Shown here piece by piece: positions 7,545 through 16,954 of a stretch of 64,000 nt of DNA. Each line of letters starts with the position of its first letter. Position 1 is the first letter of the stretch. The position numbers and the translations under genes are program-made. Under the pieces are notes generated by a model. That model was given only the letters and a program-made list of their open reading frames with translations, had not been told where the DNA came from and ran no database searches. Source of the stretch: Streptomyces sp. LUP30. GTDB taxonomy: Bacteria > Actinomycetota > Actinomycetes > Streptomycetales > Streptomycetaceae. Location: NCBI RefSeq assembly GCF_001746365.1, contig NZ_MJAJ01000029.1, positions 1-64,000 on the forward strand. The letters run 5' to 3'.

Positions 7545-7784
7545 TCAGTCGTTGATGCAGGTGTTGCCGAACGCCGGGTTCAGCAGGCCGATCACGTTGA
7601 TCGTGTTGCCGCAGACGTTGACCGGGATGTGAACGGGAACCTGGACGACGTTGCCCGACAGCACGCCCGGGGAGTGCTCGGCGACGCCGTTCGCGCCACT
7701 GTCGGCGGCGGCGATGCCGGAGGCGCCGGCGACGGCCGCGGCGGCAACGGAGGTCAGGACCAGGCCCTTCGCGATACGCGACAT
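7545..7784 (-). CDS. chpF: Short chaplin, ChpF-like
   Basis: A 79-aa secreted chaplin. The signal peptide runs to about residue 27 (...GIAAADS). It is followed directly by one chaplin domain (SPGVLSGNVVQVPVHIPVN, VCGNTINVIGLLNPAFGNTC) with the two conserved cysteines, ending IND. The ATG at 7784 is preceded by an AAGGAG site; an in-frame extension further upstream lacks a signal peptide and was rejected. Short chaplins self-assemble at the air-water interface and form the hydrophobic sheath of aerial hyphae. A 16-bp hairpin terminates it. The symbol is assigned from sequence and from its place relative to chpG/melC. Confidence 0.9.
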   Translation of the reverse strand: MSRIAKGLVLTSVAAAAVAGASGIAAADSGANGVAEHSPGVLSGNVVQVPVHIPVNVCGNTINVIGLLNPAFGNTCIND

Positions 7785-7925
7785 GGAGAGGTGCTCCTTG
7801 GGGGTTTTGACACAAACAGCTGGGCGGGGATGCCCGGCGCTGAAGTCAACGCGTGGGGCCGACCGGGGTTGTGCCGCCGAATGAGTGATGTCTCCGAGGA
7901 TCAAGGTTCACGATACCGACACAGT

Positions 7926-7954
7926 TGTCCGGTTTCAGGGGATTAATCCGGACA
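7926..7954. promoter_or_regulatory. Inverted repeat in the divergent chpF / 8025 intergenic region
   Basis: TGTCCGG (7926-7932) and CCGGACA (7948-7954) form 7-bp arms 15 bases apart. They lie 142 bases before chpF and 71 bases before the divergent gene at 8025. This looks like an operator for a dimeric regulator or a weak hairpin; the regulator is unknown. Confidence 0.35.
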
Positions 7955-8024
7955 GCAGTTAGAGTTGCGCCCCATCCGACGCACGCCTATAGCAAGCAAA
8001 TCGCACGAAAGGGCACCGCCGGTC

Positions 8025-9128
8025 ATGCGCAATTCCCTGGGTCCGACGCTGCATCGCGCCGCGGTCGGCGTTCTCGCCCTGGCCGCGCTCTGGGCGCCGG
8101 GCGGCGCCCTCGCGGCCGGCGCGCCGCCGTCGGCGGAGGCCGAACGACTCGCCTTCGCACAGCGCTACCACTCCACGCAGCACGGCGGGATCGTCCGTGC
8201 GGCCAACGCGGCCATCAGCTGCCGCGCCGCGCCTGCGGCCGCGGCCGCCCCCGCCTGCCCGGCCGTGCGCGCGGGCCAGGCGGCGCAGAACAACGACTTC
8301 GACATGTTCTACGTCGACGTCGACGACGACCCCAACACGTACAACTCCTCCCGCGCCGAGGTCCGGTTGCCCAAGGGCGCCCGGGTCTCGTACGCGCGGC
8401 TGTACTGGGGCGGCAACCTGCGCGTCGGCGAGCAGAAGCCGCCCAAGGACAACGGGCGGGTGCTGATCGCCGAGCCGGGCGGCGCGTACAAGGCGGTGCT
8501 CGCCGACACCGTCGTCGGCCACCGGGCGGCACACGGCGCCGACGCCTTCCAGGCCTCCGCGGACGTCACCAAGCTGGTGCGCGACAGCGGTCAGGGCCTG
8601 TACACGGTCGCGCAGATCAACGTGGCCATGGGCAGGTCGGCGGCCGGGGCCTGGGGCGGCTGGACCCTGGTCGTGGCGTACGAGAACCCGGCCGAGCCGC
8701 TGCGGGACCTGTCCGTCTGGGACGGCTTCGACGCCCTCGACGCCCCCGCAGGCAAGGAGATCCGGCTGAACGGGCTCCGCATCCCGGCCGGAGCGGGCGG
8801 CCGGGTCGGGCTGGTCGCCTACGACGGCGACCGCGGCCGTTCGGGTGATTCGCTCATGTTCTCGACCGGTGGCCGGGCGGCCGCCGCGCTCACGAACCCG
8901 GTCAATCCATCTGACGATGTGTTGAATTCCACGATCAGCGAGCCGGGGGAGTCTCCGGCGGCGCGTGTACCGGCGTACGTCAACACCCTCGGCTACGACT
9001 CCGACGTGTTCGATCTGCGCAGGGGTTTGCGGTCCGGCGGTGACCAGCTGGCGGTTCGGCTCGTTGCCCACCGGGACGCGGCGTGGGCCGGGGCGCTCTT
9101 CGTCGCCGTCGACACACGGAAGAAGTAG
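8025..9128 (+). CDS. Secreted protein, large conserved surface-type domain
   Basis: A 367-aa exported protein with a signal peptide (MRNSLGPTLHRAAVGVLALAALWAPGGALA). The mature part has beta-rich, cell-surface-like sequence: NDFDMFYVDVDDDPNTYNSS, SYARLYWGGNL, GAWGGWTLVVAYENP, GRVGLVAYDGDRG. From memory it resembles the N-terminal region of Streptomyces DUF11- or DUF3344-type surface proteins, but here it lacks the repeat domains and any sorting signal. The Asp-rich YVDVDDDPN stretch could bind calcium, which is a guess. The ATG at 8025 gives the signal peptide; a start 60 bases upstream does not. It precedes and may be co-expressed with the polysaccharide genes, 53 bases from the next start. 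Confidence 0.7.
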   Translation: MRNSLGPTLHRAAVGVLALAALWAPGGALAAGAPPSAEAERLAFAQRYHSTQHGGIVRAANAAISCRAAPAAAAAPACPAVRAGQAAQNNDFDMFYVDVDDDPNTYNSSRAEVRLPKGARVSYARLYWGGNLRVGEQKPPKDNGRVLIAEPGGAYKAVLADTVVGHRAAHGADAFQASADVTKLVRDSGQGLYTVAQINVAMGRSAAGAWGGWTLVVAYENPAEPLRDLSVWDGFDALDAPAGKEIRLNGLRIPAGAGGRVGLVAYDGDRGRSGDSLMFSTGGRAAAALTNPVNPSDDVLNSTISEPGESPAARVPAYVNTLGYDSDVFDLRRGLRSGGDQLAVRLVAHRDAAWAGALFVAVDTRKK

Positions 9129-9181
9129 TCAGGCGCGTTCCCGCACGTCCCGAGCGCCACCGTGAGCGAGGAAACCGCGCC

Positions 9182-10357
9182 ATGCACCAGCCAGAACCCG
9201 ACGAGAGAACCCGGGTCCTGCACCTCACCCAGCCGGTGGACGGCGGGGTCGCCCGGGTCGTGACGGACTTGGCGCGGGCCCAGCTCGCCGCCGGTCTGCA
9301 CGTCACGGTGGCCTGTCCCGCCGGTCCGTTCGCGGGGGACCTGCGGTCCCTGGGTGCGGACGTCCGGCACTGGGCGGCGGCCCGGTCGCCCGGGCCCTCG
9401 CTCCCCGGCGAGGTGCGGCGGCTCGCACGCCTGCTCGACGAGGTACGCCCCGACCTGGTGCACGCGCACAGCGCGAAGGCCGGACTGGCCGGCCGGCTCG
9501 CGCTGCGCGGGCGGATCCCGACCGTGTTCCAGCCGCACGCCTGGTCCTTCGAGGCCGTCGGCGGCGCCACCGCGGCGCTCGCGCTGCACTGGGAGCGGTT
9601 CGGAGCACGCTGGGCGGACCGGCTGGTGTGCGTGAGCGAGGCCGAGCGCGCGACCGGTGAGCGCGCCCGGATCGCCGGGCGGTGGAGCATCGTCCCCAAC
9701 GGCATCGATCCCGAGCGCTTCCACCCCGCCCCCGTCGACACGGTGCGCGCGTCCCTCCTGCCCGGGCTCGCCGCGGCCGCCCCACTGGTGGTGTGCGTGG
9801 GGCGGCTGTGCCGGCAGAAGGGGCAGGACGTCCTGCTGCGGGCGTGGGAGGCCGTCGCGCGTCGGACGCCCGGCGCCCGGCTGGTGCTGGTCGGCGACGG
9901 ACCGGACGCGGAGCGACTGCGGCGCGGGGCGCCGGAGTCGGTGCTGTTCACCGGGGCCGTCGCCGACATCGTGCCCTGGTACCAGGCCGCCGACCTGGTC
10001 GTGCTGCCCTCGCGCTGGGAGGGCATGGCGCTGGCCCCGCTGGAGGCGCTGGCCTGCGGGCGGCCCGTGGTCGTCACCGACGTGGACGGCGCCCGGGAGA
10101 GCCTGCCGGACGCGCTCGCGCCCCGCTGTCTGGTGCCCGCCGACGACCCGACGGCGCTGGCCGACGCCGTCACCGCACTGCTCCTCGACCCGCTGCTGCG
10201 CGAGTCGCTCGGCCATCAGGGGCGCCGGCACGTCCTGGCCACGCACGACGTGCGACGCACGGCCGAGGCGGTCGCGGGCGTGTATCGCGAGCTGCTCACG
10301 ACCACACAAGGGGCGCCCGTCGCGCCCACCGAGTGCAGGGAGTCCATCCACTCGTGA
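9182..10357 (+). CDS. Glycosyltransferase family 4 (GT-B)
   Basis: A 391-aa cytoplasmic GT-B glycosyltransferase that probably adds a sugar to a lipid-linked repeat unit. The N-terminal domain has LTQPVDGGVARVVTDLARA and HAHSAKAGLAGRLALR. The C-terminal donor-binding domain has VCVGRLCRQKGQDVLLRAW, VLVGDGPDAERL and the retaining-GT E-x7-E signature EGMALAPLEALACGRPVV. Its end overlaps the GTG of the priming transferase gene (GTGA). It is the first gene of a tightly packed run of eight genes to 18710. The sugar donor cannot be read from sequence. The ATG at 9182 has a weak GAGGA site; the in-frame extension upstream overlaps the previous gene and was rejected. Confidence 0.85.
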   Translation: MHQPEPDERTRVLHLTQPVDGGVARVVTDLARAQLAAGLHVTVACPAGPFAGDLRSLGADVRHWAAARSPGPSLPGEVRRLARLLDEVRPDLVHAHSAKAGLAGRLALRGRIPTVFQPHAWSFEAVGGATAALALHWERFGARWADRLVCVSEAERATGERARIAGRWSIVPNGIDPERFHPAPVDTVRASLLPGLAAAAPLVVCVGRLCRQKGQDVLLRAWEAVARRTPGARLVLVGDGPDAERLRRGAPESVLFTGAVADIVPWYQAADLVVLPSRWEGMALAPLEALACGRPVVVTDVDGARESLPDALAPRCLVPADDPTALADAVTALLLDPLLRESLGHQGRRHVLATHDVRRTAEAVAGVYRELLTTTQGAPVAPTECRESIHS

Positions 10358-11769
10358 CTGCGGAAAGCACCGTCCCCTCTCCTGGCGCGCAGCCCGGATA
10401 CTCGTCCGTCTCGGTCATCCCGCGCCGGGAGAGCGCGACAGGATTCAGGTTCCCCGCCCGACGGCCCTCCGCGCCGCCCGCGTCACCGTTGCCGCTGCTG
10501 CTCACCGACGGCCTCGCCGCGCTGGCGGGCGCGCTGGCGCTGAGCGGCGTGCAGCGCAGGCCGCTCCTGGCGGCCCTGCTGGTGGCGGCGACGATGCTGC
10601 TGCGCCCCCGGCGTGCGCGTCCGGTGGCGGGGGTCCTCGACGAAGTGCCCGCCGTCTGCGGCCGGATCGCGGTCGGCTGGCTGGCGCTGGCCGCGGTCGT
10701 CGGTGCGTGGAACCCGGCGTACGCGCTCTCGGCCCGCACGCTGCTCGTCGGCTGCGCGGCACAGGCCGCGGCCTGCTGCGCCGGCCGCGCTGTCGTCCAT
10801 CTGCGGCGGCGGCGGGCGTTGTTGCGCCGCCCGCGCGCCGCGCTCGTCATCGGACCCGCCACGACCGCCCAGCGGGTGGCCGCCGCTGTGCTGCGCCATC
10901 CCCGGTGCGGGGTCCGACCGGTGGGGATCGTGGCCGAGAACCCCGACGGCGTCGACGGACTGCCGGTGCTGACCACCGGTCAGGAGGTGCAGCGGGCGCT
11001 CATCCAGAACGGCGTCCGGGACGTCCTGTGCGTCCACCCGGCCGTGCGCAGCGTGCAGGGCCCGCTGCTGCGGGCGCTCGCCGAGTCGGGCTGCACGGTG
11101 TGGGAGATCGACGCCGACACCCCTTCGTACGCGAGCCGCGAACAGCTCGCCGGGTTCTCCTGCCGACGGCTGGACATGGGCGCCCGGCGCCGGGGCAGCC
11201 TCGGCAAACGCCTGCTGGACGTCGCGGTCTCCGGCACTCTGCTGCTGTTGGTGAGCCCGTTGCTGCTGCTGTGCGCGACCGTGCTGCGGCTGACCGACGG
11301 ACCCGGGGTCGTCTTCCGGCAGGAGCGCATCGGCAAGGACGGCAGGCCCTTCACCCTGCTGAAGTTCCGCACCCACCGCCCGGTCGACGAGCACGAGTCC
11401 GCGACCCGCTGGAGCGTGGCCGGCGAGCGCGAGATGAGCCGCTTCTGCCGCTTCCTGCGCCAGACGTCGCTGGACGAGCTGCTGCAGCTGTGGAACGTCC
11501 TGTGCGGCGACATGAGCCTGGTCGGCCCGCGCCCCGAACGTCCCTTCTTCGTCGGCCAGTTCAGCCAGAGTCACCCCGGCTACGCGGCCCGCCACCGCAT
11601 GCAGACCGGCATCACCGGCCTCGCCCAGGTGCACGGGCTGCGCGGCGACACCTCGATCGAGGACCGGGCCCGTTTCGACAACGCGTACATCGACAACTGG
11701 TCGCTGTGGCAGGACGTGTGCATCCTGCTGCGCACCGCGGCCGCCCTCGTGCGACCGACCGGGAGCTGA
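10354..11769 (+). CDS. Priming sugar-phosphate transferase (polyprenyl-P glycosyl-1-P transferase)
   Basis: A 471-aa membrane protein of the WcaJ/WbaP type. It has a Pro/Arg-rich cytoplasmic start, four or five hydrophobic segments, a nucleotide-binding-like middle (ALVIGPATTAQRVAAAVL), a further membrane helix (GTLLLLVSPLLLLCATVL) and the bacterial sugar transferase catalytic domain: VFRQERIGKDGRPFTLLKFRT, LRQTSLDELLQLWNVL, GDMSLVGPRPE. Such enzymes start repeat-unit synthesis by moving a sugar-phosphate onto undecaprenyl phosphate at the inner face of the membrane. The GTG at 10354 overlaps the previous stop. Its presence marks the cluster as a Wzx/Wzy-type polymer pathway. Confidence 0.9.
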   Translation: MTAESTVPSPGAQPGYSSVSVIPRRESATGFRFPARRPSAPPASPLPLLLTDGLAALAGALALSGVQRRPLLAALLVAATMLLRPRRARPVAGVLDEVPAVCGRIAVGWLALAAVVGAWNPAYALSARTLLVGCAAQAAACCAGRAVVHLRRRRALLRRPRAALVIGPATTAQRVAAAVLRHPRCGVRPVGIVAENPDGVDGLPVLTTGQEVQRALIQNGVRDVLCVHPAVRSVQGPLLRALAESGCTVWEIDADTPSYASREQLAGFSCRRLDMGARRRGSLGKRLLDVAVSGTLLLLVSPLLLLCATVLRLTDGPGVVFRQERIGKDGRPFTLLKFRTHRPVDEHESATRWSVAGEREMSRFCRFLRQTSLDELLQLWNVLCGDMSLVGPRPERPFFVGQFSQSHPGYAARHRMQTGITGLAQVHGLRGDTSIEDRARFDNAYIDNWSLWQDVCILLRTAAALVRPTGS

Positions 11770-11777
11770 AACCGCAG

Positions 11778-13271
11778 ATGACCCCAGGACCCGTCCGGAG
11801 TTTCCCGCCCGCGCTGCGACGCCTGGCCCGGCGTCTCGCCGTGCTGTCGGGGTCGCCCGCGTACGCCCACGCGGGCGCCCCTCCACCGTGCGACGCACCG
11901 CACGGGGCGCCGCGACGCCCGTCCTCCGTGCAGCCGTCGGCACGCTCCGGGCCGGCCCCCGCCCTGCCGCCGAGGTCCGTCCGGTCGCTGTCACCGGTCC
12001 TGCCCGTGGTCGCCGTGGTCGCCGTGCTCGGTCTGCCGCTCTCACCCGGCGGCGAGGGCGGCGCCGGACCGGCCGACGCGCTGTCCGCGCTGGTCGTGCT
12101 GTTCTGCGCGGTCCGGCTGCTGCGGCAGCGACGCCGTCCGCTGTCCCGGACGGCCGCCGCGCTCTTCGCACTGCCGGTCGCCGGACTCGCCCTCGCCGCG
12201 ATGGGCGCCTCCTCGCCGGGCGCGGGACTCACCGGCCTCGGCCGCTACCTGCAGATCTTCGTGCTCGTCCCGGCGGCCGTCGTGCTGCTGGTCCGCGACC
12301 GGGCCGACTTCCGGGTGCTGGCCTGGTCGTTCGTCGGCCTGGCGGGGTGGCAGGGGGCCGTCGGCGTCCACCAGTTCGTCACCGGGACCGGCGCCTCGTA
12401 CCAGGGGGAGACGATCCGGGCGGTCGGCACGTTCGGACCGCAGGACGTGATGGGCATGGCGACCGTGGTGTCCTTCGGGCTGATCTGCGCGATCGGGCTG
12501 GCGCTCGGCCGGTCCCGGGCGCGGCACCGGGCGATCGCCGCCGGCTGCGCGCTGGCGCTGCTGGCGCCGCTGGCGCTCTCCTTCAGCCGGGGCGCGTGGA
12601 TCGCGACCGCACTGACGTGCACGGTCCAGCTGGTCCTCGCCGGACTGCGGCGGGCGCTGAAGATCGGCGCGGTGGCAGTGGCGGCCGGGGTGATCCTGGT
12701 CGGCGGCTTCGGAGTGGGCTCGGCGATGCTCCAGGAGCGCGTCAGCAGCATCACCCAGGTCGCCGACGCGCCCGACCAGTCGGTCACCGACCGGTACACG
12801 CTGTGGGCGTCCGCGATCGGCATGTGGCGCGAACAACCGCTCACCGGCGTGGGGTTGAAGGGCTTCCCCGAGCACCGGGACGCGCACGCCTCGCTCGCCC
12901 TGTCCTCGGGCAGCGACACCGACGGCGCGGGGTCGGGCTTCGTCCGTCAGCCGCTGCTGTCCCCGCACAACATGTATCTGCTGGTTCTGGCCGAGCAGGG
13001 CCTGATCGGGCTGCTCGCCCTCGCGGGCGGCTGGCTGGCGATGCTGGCCTGCGGGCTGCGCGGCTGGTCCCGCGTGCGGCGCTCGGGTCCCGGCCTCGAC
13101 TGCGCGCTCGTCGCCTGCGGTCTTCTGATCTGGCAGCTGATCGACTTCATGTACGCCGACATCGGCGGGCCATCGACCGTCCTGACGGCCGTCGTCTTCG
13201 GGCTGGTGGCCTGGTGGGCGCTGGTCGGCGCCGACGGCCGCGAAGGCCGCGAGGAGGCGCTCGCGCGATGA
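11778..13271 (+). CDS. O-antigen ligase/polymerase-family protein (Wzy-like)
   Basis: A 497-aa polytopic membrane protein with about ten hydrophobic segments after a ~75-residue Pro/Arg-rich N-terminal tail. The Wzy/WaaL-type region includes LALSFSRGAWIATALTC and the large outer loop DRYTLWASAIGMWREQPLTGVGLKGFPEHR, ending in PHNMYLLVLAEQGLIGLLAL. Arg and His residues in that loop are typical of the family. The probable role is joining lipid-linked repeat units on the outer face of the membrane. The start ATG at 11778 is 8 bases after the previous stop. The end overlaps the flippase gene (ATGA). Confidence 0.85.
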   Translation: MTPGPVRSFPPALRRLARRLAVLSGSPAYAHAGAPPPCDAPHGAPRRPSSVQPSARSGPAPALPPRSVRSLSPVLPVVAVVAVLGLPLSPGGEGGAGPADALSALVVLFCAVRLLRQRRRPLSRTAAALFALPVAGLALAAMGASSPGAGLTGLGRYLQIFVLVPAAVVLLVRDRADFRVLAWSFVGLAGWQGAVGVHQFVTGTGASYQGETIRAVGTFGPQDVMGMATVVSFGLICAIGLALGRSRARHRAIAAGCALALLAPLALSFSRGAWIATALTCTVQLVLAGLRRALKIGAVAVAAGVILVGGFGVGSAMLQERVSSITQVADAPDQSVTDRYTLWASAIGMWREQPLTGVGLKGFPEHRDAHASLALSSGSDTDGAGSGFVRQPLLSPHNMYLLVLAEQGLIGLLALAGGWLAMLACGLRGWSRVRRSGPGLDCALVACGLLIWQLIDFMYADIGGPSTVLTAVVFGLVAWWALVGADGREGREEALAR

Positions 13272-15067
13272 CGGTGACGCCTCCCCGGACGCCTCGCACG
13301 GGCGACCCCCCGTCCGTGCCTCCGGCGCGGGACGCCGCACACTCCGGGGAGACCGCCGAGAAGACGGCCGATGCGACCGTGCCGCACGAGACGGCCGATA
13401 CGACCGGGACGACCGTGACGCACGAGACGGCCGATACGACCGGGGCGGTCGGGGCCGTCGCGGAGGTCGCCGGGGAGGAGGACCGGAGCTCCGGCGACCT
13501 TCCCACGGTGTCCCGCGGCTTCCTCGCCCGGGCCGCTCTCGTCACCGCCGCCCTGTCGGTGGCCGGCGCCCTGCTCGGGCTGCTCCGGGACCAGGCTCTG
13601 GCCCGGCTGTTCGGAGCGGGCAGCGACACCGACGCGTTCCTCGTCGCGTGGACCGTGCCCGAGTTCGCGGCCACGCTGCTCATCGAGGACGGGCTGGCGT
13701 TCGCCCTGATCCCGGCGTTCAGCATGGCGCTGGCCCGCCGCTCCCAGGGCGCGCCGGGCGACCCGGTCCGCGCGCTGGTCGCCGGCACGCTCCCCCGGCT
13801 GTCGCTGGCCTTCGTCGCGGTGGGCGCCCTGCTGATCGGCACGGCCCGGCAGCTCGTCGAGATCCTCGCGCCCGGCCTGCCCGATCCCGCACTGGCCGTC
13901 GACTGCACCCGGCTCACCGCCACCTGCGCGGTGAGCTTCGGGCTCGCCGGGTACTGCAGCGCGGCCCTGCGCGCGCACCGGCGGTACGTGGCGCCGGCGG
14001 CGATCTACGTGGCCTACAACGTCGGCATCATCGCCGGGATGTACGCGCTCGGCGGCCGCTGGGGGGTGCGGTCGGCGGCGGCCGGGGTCGCGGTCGGCGG
14101 GCTCCTCATGGTTCTCGTCCAACTCCCTTCCCTGTTGCGCCAGTTGAGGAGGCCCACGGTGGGCGGGGCGCAGGCCGTCGCACACGGGGCGCCCCGGCCC
14201 CTCGACACCGCGCTCCTGACGACCGTCCTGCTGTTCGCCGTGTGCCGGCAGTCCCAGGTCCTCATCGAGCGCTTCCTCGCCTCGCAGCTGCCGGCCGGCG
14301 CGATCTCGCACCTCAACTACGCGCAGAAGGTGGCGCAGATGCCGATGATCCTGTCGGTGATGGTGTGCACGGTCACCTTCCCCGTCGTCGCAAGGGCGCT
14401 GGCCGAAGGGGACGTCGAACGGGCCCGCAGCCGGGTGGAGCGGGATCTGGCCCTGGCCGCGTGCATCGTGCTGCTCGGCACGGCGGCGGTGATCGCCTGC
14501 GCGCCCCAGATGATCGAAGTCCTGTTCCAGCGGGGCGCGTTCACCGCCCGGGACACGGCGGCGACGGCCGGGCTGATGCGGGTGTACGCGCTGGGGCTGC
14601 TCGGCCAGACCCTGGTGGGCGTGCTGGTCCGCTCCTACTTCTCGGCGGGCCGCGGCACCTGGTACCCGGTCGGCGCGATGGCCTGCGGGATCGCCGTCAC
14701 GTCCTGGATCGGGGCACTGAGCGTCGACGCCTGGGGGGTGTACGGGATCGCAGCCGCCAACGCGACCGGCATCACCGTCACCGCCCTGGTGCTGCTGGCC
14801 GGGATGGGACCGCGCAGCGTCCCCGTCAGCGTCCGGGGCGTGCTGCACGAGCTGAGCCGGCCCGTGCGGGCCGCCCTGGTGGCGACCCTGGCCGGAGCCC
14901 TCGCCGCCGACCGGTGCCACGACGCGCTCCTCGGACTCCTCGTCGGCGGGCTCACCGTGACCGTCGTCTTCCTGTCGCTCGGCCGGGCCTTGCGCGCCCA
15001 GGGCATCGTCCACGCACTCCGTTCCGTACGTTCCGCGACCCGAAAGCTCTCCCATGGCCGCTCCTGA
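13268..15067 (+). CDS. MurJ/MviN-family lipid-linked oligosaccharide flippase
   Basis: A 599-aa polytopic protein of the MVF branch of the MOP exporter superfamily with about 14 membrane segments. Typical motifs are LGLLRDQALARLFGAGSDTDAFLVAWTVPE near residue 100 and the ILSVMVCTVTFPVVARALAEGD stretch. It lacks the C-terminal pseudokinase part often found on the mycobacterial MurJ, and it sits among polysaccharide genes, so it is probably the dedicated Wzx-equivalent. The N-terminal ~75 residues are low complexity and contain an exact 25-bp direct repeat (13384-13408 and 13420-13444, coding HETADTTG twice). It starts in the previous stop and overlaps the next gene by 14 bp. Confidence 0.85.
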   Translation: MTVTPPRTPRTGDPPSVPPARDAAHSGETAEKTADATVPHETADTTGTTVTHETADTTGAVGAVAEVAGEEDRSSGDLPTVSRGFLARAALVTAALSVAGALLGLLRDQALARLFGAGSDTDAFLVAWTVPEFAATLLIEDGLAFALIPAFSMALARRSQGAPGDPVRALVAGTLPRLSLAFVAVGALLIGTARQLVEILAPGLPDPALAVDCTRLTATCAVSFGLAGYCSAALRAHRRYVAPAAIYVAYNVGIIAGMYALGGRWGVRSAAAGVAVGGLLMVLVQLPSLLRQLRRPTVGGAQAVAHGAPRPLDTALLTTVLLFAVCRQSQVLIERFLASQLPAGAISHLNYAQKVAQMPMILSVMVCTVTFPVVARALAEGDVERARSRVERDLALAACIVLLGTAAVIACAPQMIEVLFQRGAFTARDTAATAGLMRVYALGLLGQTLVGVLVRSYFSAGRGTWYPVGAMACGIAVTSWIGALSVDAWGVYGIAAANATGITVTALVLLAGMGPRSVPVSVRGVLHELSRPVRAALVATLAGALAADRCHDALLGLLVGGLTVTVVFLSLGRALRAQGIVHALRSVRSATRKLSHGRS

Positions 15068-15794
15068 CCGCAGCACGCCCACCGCCGTCCCCTGGGTGGC
15101 GATGTACCACTCCGTGGGCGACTGCTCCGAGGACCCCTACCGCGTCACGGTGACCCCCGAGCGGCTGGAGAAGCAGCTGAGGTGGCTGCGCCGGCGCGGG
15201 CTGCGCGGCGTCTCCATGGCCGAACTGCTCGCCGCCCGCGCCCGCGGCGAGGGCCGCGACCTGGTGGGTCTCACCTTCGACGACGGATACGCCGACTTCC
15301 TCACCGCGGCCCTGCCCGTGCTGCGCCGCAACGGCTGCACGGCCACCCTGTTCGTGCTGCCCGGCCGGCTCGGCGGCGACAACGTCTGGGATCCGCTGGG
15401 CCCGCGCAAGCTCCTGCTGACCGCCGACGGCATCCGCCGCGCGGCCGACGCGGGCGTCGAGATCGGCTCGCACGGTCTCACCCACGTCGATCTGACCGCG
15501 GCCGACGACGTCGCGCTCAAGGCGGAGACGGCCGAGAGCCGGGCCGTCCTCGCCGAGCTGCTCGGCGCCGAACCCGACGGCTTCTGCTATCCGTACGGGA
15601 CGGTCGACCGACGGGCCGTGGACGCCGTGCGCGAGGCCGGCTACGCCTACGCCTGCGCGATCGACCCGGGCGCGCTGAACGGCCTGCACGCCCTCCCCCG
15701 ACTGCACGTCGGGCAGAACGACGACGCCCTGCGCCTGTATCTGAAGTACCGGTTGCACCGGCTGCGCCGGCGTCCCGTGGAGGGGCTCCGGTGA
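15054..15794 (+). CDS. Polysaccharide deacetylase (CE4 / NodB fold)
   Basis: A 246-aa protein with the NodB-homology signature TFDDGY (D76, D77) and the metal-binding SHGLTH (H140, H144), followed by FCYPYGTVDRRAVDAVREAGYAYAC. CE4 enzymes remove N- or O-acetyl groups from sugars. No signal peptide is visible, so it may act on cytoplasmic or membrane-bound precursors, or leave by an unseen route. The start lies inside the end of the flippase gene. The stop overlaps the GTG of the next glycosyltransferase (GTGA), so it is clearly part of the same operon. Confidence 0.88.
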   Translation: MAAPDRSTPTAVPWVAMYHSVGDCSEDPYRVTVTPERLEKQLRWLRRRGLRGVSMAELLAARARGEGRDLVGLTFDDGYADFLTAALPVLRRNGCTATLFVLPGRLGGDNVWDPLGPRKLLLTADGIRRAADAGVEIGSHGLTHVDLTAADDVALKAETAESRAVLAELLGAEPDGFCYPYGTVDRRAVDAVREAGYAYACAIDPGALNGLHALPRLHVGQNDDALRLYLKYRLHRLRRRPVEGLR

Positions 15795-16954
15795 AGGCGC
15801 TGCACATCATCACCGGACTCGGCGTCGGCGGCGCCGAGCAGCAACTGCGCCTGCTGCTGCGGCACCTGCCGGCGCGGTGCGACGTGGTGACGCTGACGAA
15901 CCCGGGTTCGGTGGCCGACGGGCTGGCCGAGGACGGGGTCCGGGTCGTCCACCTCGGCATGGCCGGCAACCGTGATCTGGGCGCGCTGCCCCGGCTGGTG
16001 CGGATCATCCGCTCCGGCCGCTACGACCTCGTGCACACCCACCTCTACCGGGCCTGCGTCTACGGCCGGCTGGCCGCCCGCCTGGCCGGGGTCCGCGCGG
16101 TCGTCGCCACCGAGCACTCGCTGGGCGAGTCGCAGCTGGAGGGGCGCGAGCTGACCTCGGGGGTGCGCGCCCTCTACCTCGCCAGCGAACGCCTGGGCCG
16201 CACCACGGTCGCCGTCTCCCCCACCGTCGCCGACCGGCTGATGAGCTGGGGTGTGCCGGCCCCCCGGATCGAGGTCGTCCCCAATGGCGTCGACCTGGCC
16301 CGCTTCCGTTTCGACCCGGACGCCCGTCTGCGCACCCGGCGGCGCCTCGGGCTGCCGGACGACGCGCGCGTCGTCGGCGCGGTCGGCCGTCTCACGGCCG
16401 GCAAACGCTTCGACGTGCTCGTCCACGCCCTCGCCCGCCTCCCGTCCGACCACTGGCTGCTGCTGGTGGGCGGCGGGCCCGAGGAGAGCGTGCTGCGGCG
16501 CCTCGCACACGAGGCGGGGGTGACCGACCGCGTTCTGTTCGCGGGCGAACGCCCCTGCGTCCCCGACGGCACCCCCGGCCCCGACCTGCCGTCCCTGGTC
16601 TGCGCCATGGACGTGTTCGTCTCCCCGTCCCCCGAGGAGACCTTCGGCCTCGCGGCCGTGGAGGCGCTCGCCTCGGGGCTTCCCGTGCTCTACGCCTCCT
16701 GTCCCGCGATCGAGCACCTGCCCGCGCGGGCGTCCGGCGCCCGCCGGGTGAGCGGCGGCGCTCAGGCGTTCGTCCGCGCGCTGACCGAGACGCGTGCCCA
16801 GGCCCCCGGCCCGCGCGCCGCCCCGGACGCCGTCCGCCACTACGACATCACCCGCAGCGCCGCCCAGCTCATGGACGTGTACGCGGCCACCGTCACCGGA
16901 CCACCCCGGTCGTCCTCCGCTTCCCCGACACCCCAGGGAGTCAGTTCCCCATGA
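15791..16954 (+). CDS. Glycosyltransferase family 4 (GT-B)
   Basis: A 387-aa GT-B enzyme. The start VKALHIITGLGVGGAEQQLRLLL is the acceptor-side Gly-rich loop of GT4 proteins. The HTHLYRACVYGRLAARLAGVRAVVATEHS and VVPNGVDLARF segments follow, and the donor domain carries PSPEETFGLAAVEALASGLPVLY with the E-x7-E catalytic pattern. It probably adds the second or later sugar of the repeat unit. It starts at the GTG at 15791 in the stop of the deacetylase, and its own stop overlaps the ATG of the Wzz-like gene. It is distinct from the GT4 at 9182 throughout, so this is not a recent duplication. Confidence 0.87.
   Translation: MKALHIITGLGVGGAEQQLRLLLRHLPARCDVVTLTNPGSVADGLAEDGVRVVHLGMAGNRDLGALPRLVRIIRSGRYDLVHTHLYRACVYGRLAARLAGVRAVVATEHSLGESQLEGRELTSGVRALYLASERLGRTTVAVSPTVADRLMSWGVPAPRIEVVPNGVDLARFRFDPDARLRTRRRLGLPDDARVVGAVGRLTAGKRFDVLVHALARLPSDHWLLLVGGGPEESVLRRLAHEAGVTDRVLFAGERPCVPDGTPGPDLPSLVCAMDVFVSPSPEETFGLAAVEALASGLPVLYASCPAIEHLPARASGARRVSGGAQAFVRALTETRAQAPGPRAAPDAVRHYDITRSAAQLMDVYAATVTGPPRSSSASPTPQGVSSP

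Noticed and set aside
13384..13444. Direct repeat as a sign of a mobile-element insertion
   Set aside because: The exact 25-bp repeat has a 36-bp period, keeps the frame and codes a low-complexity tail in the flippase. Simple duplication explains it.
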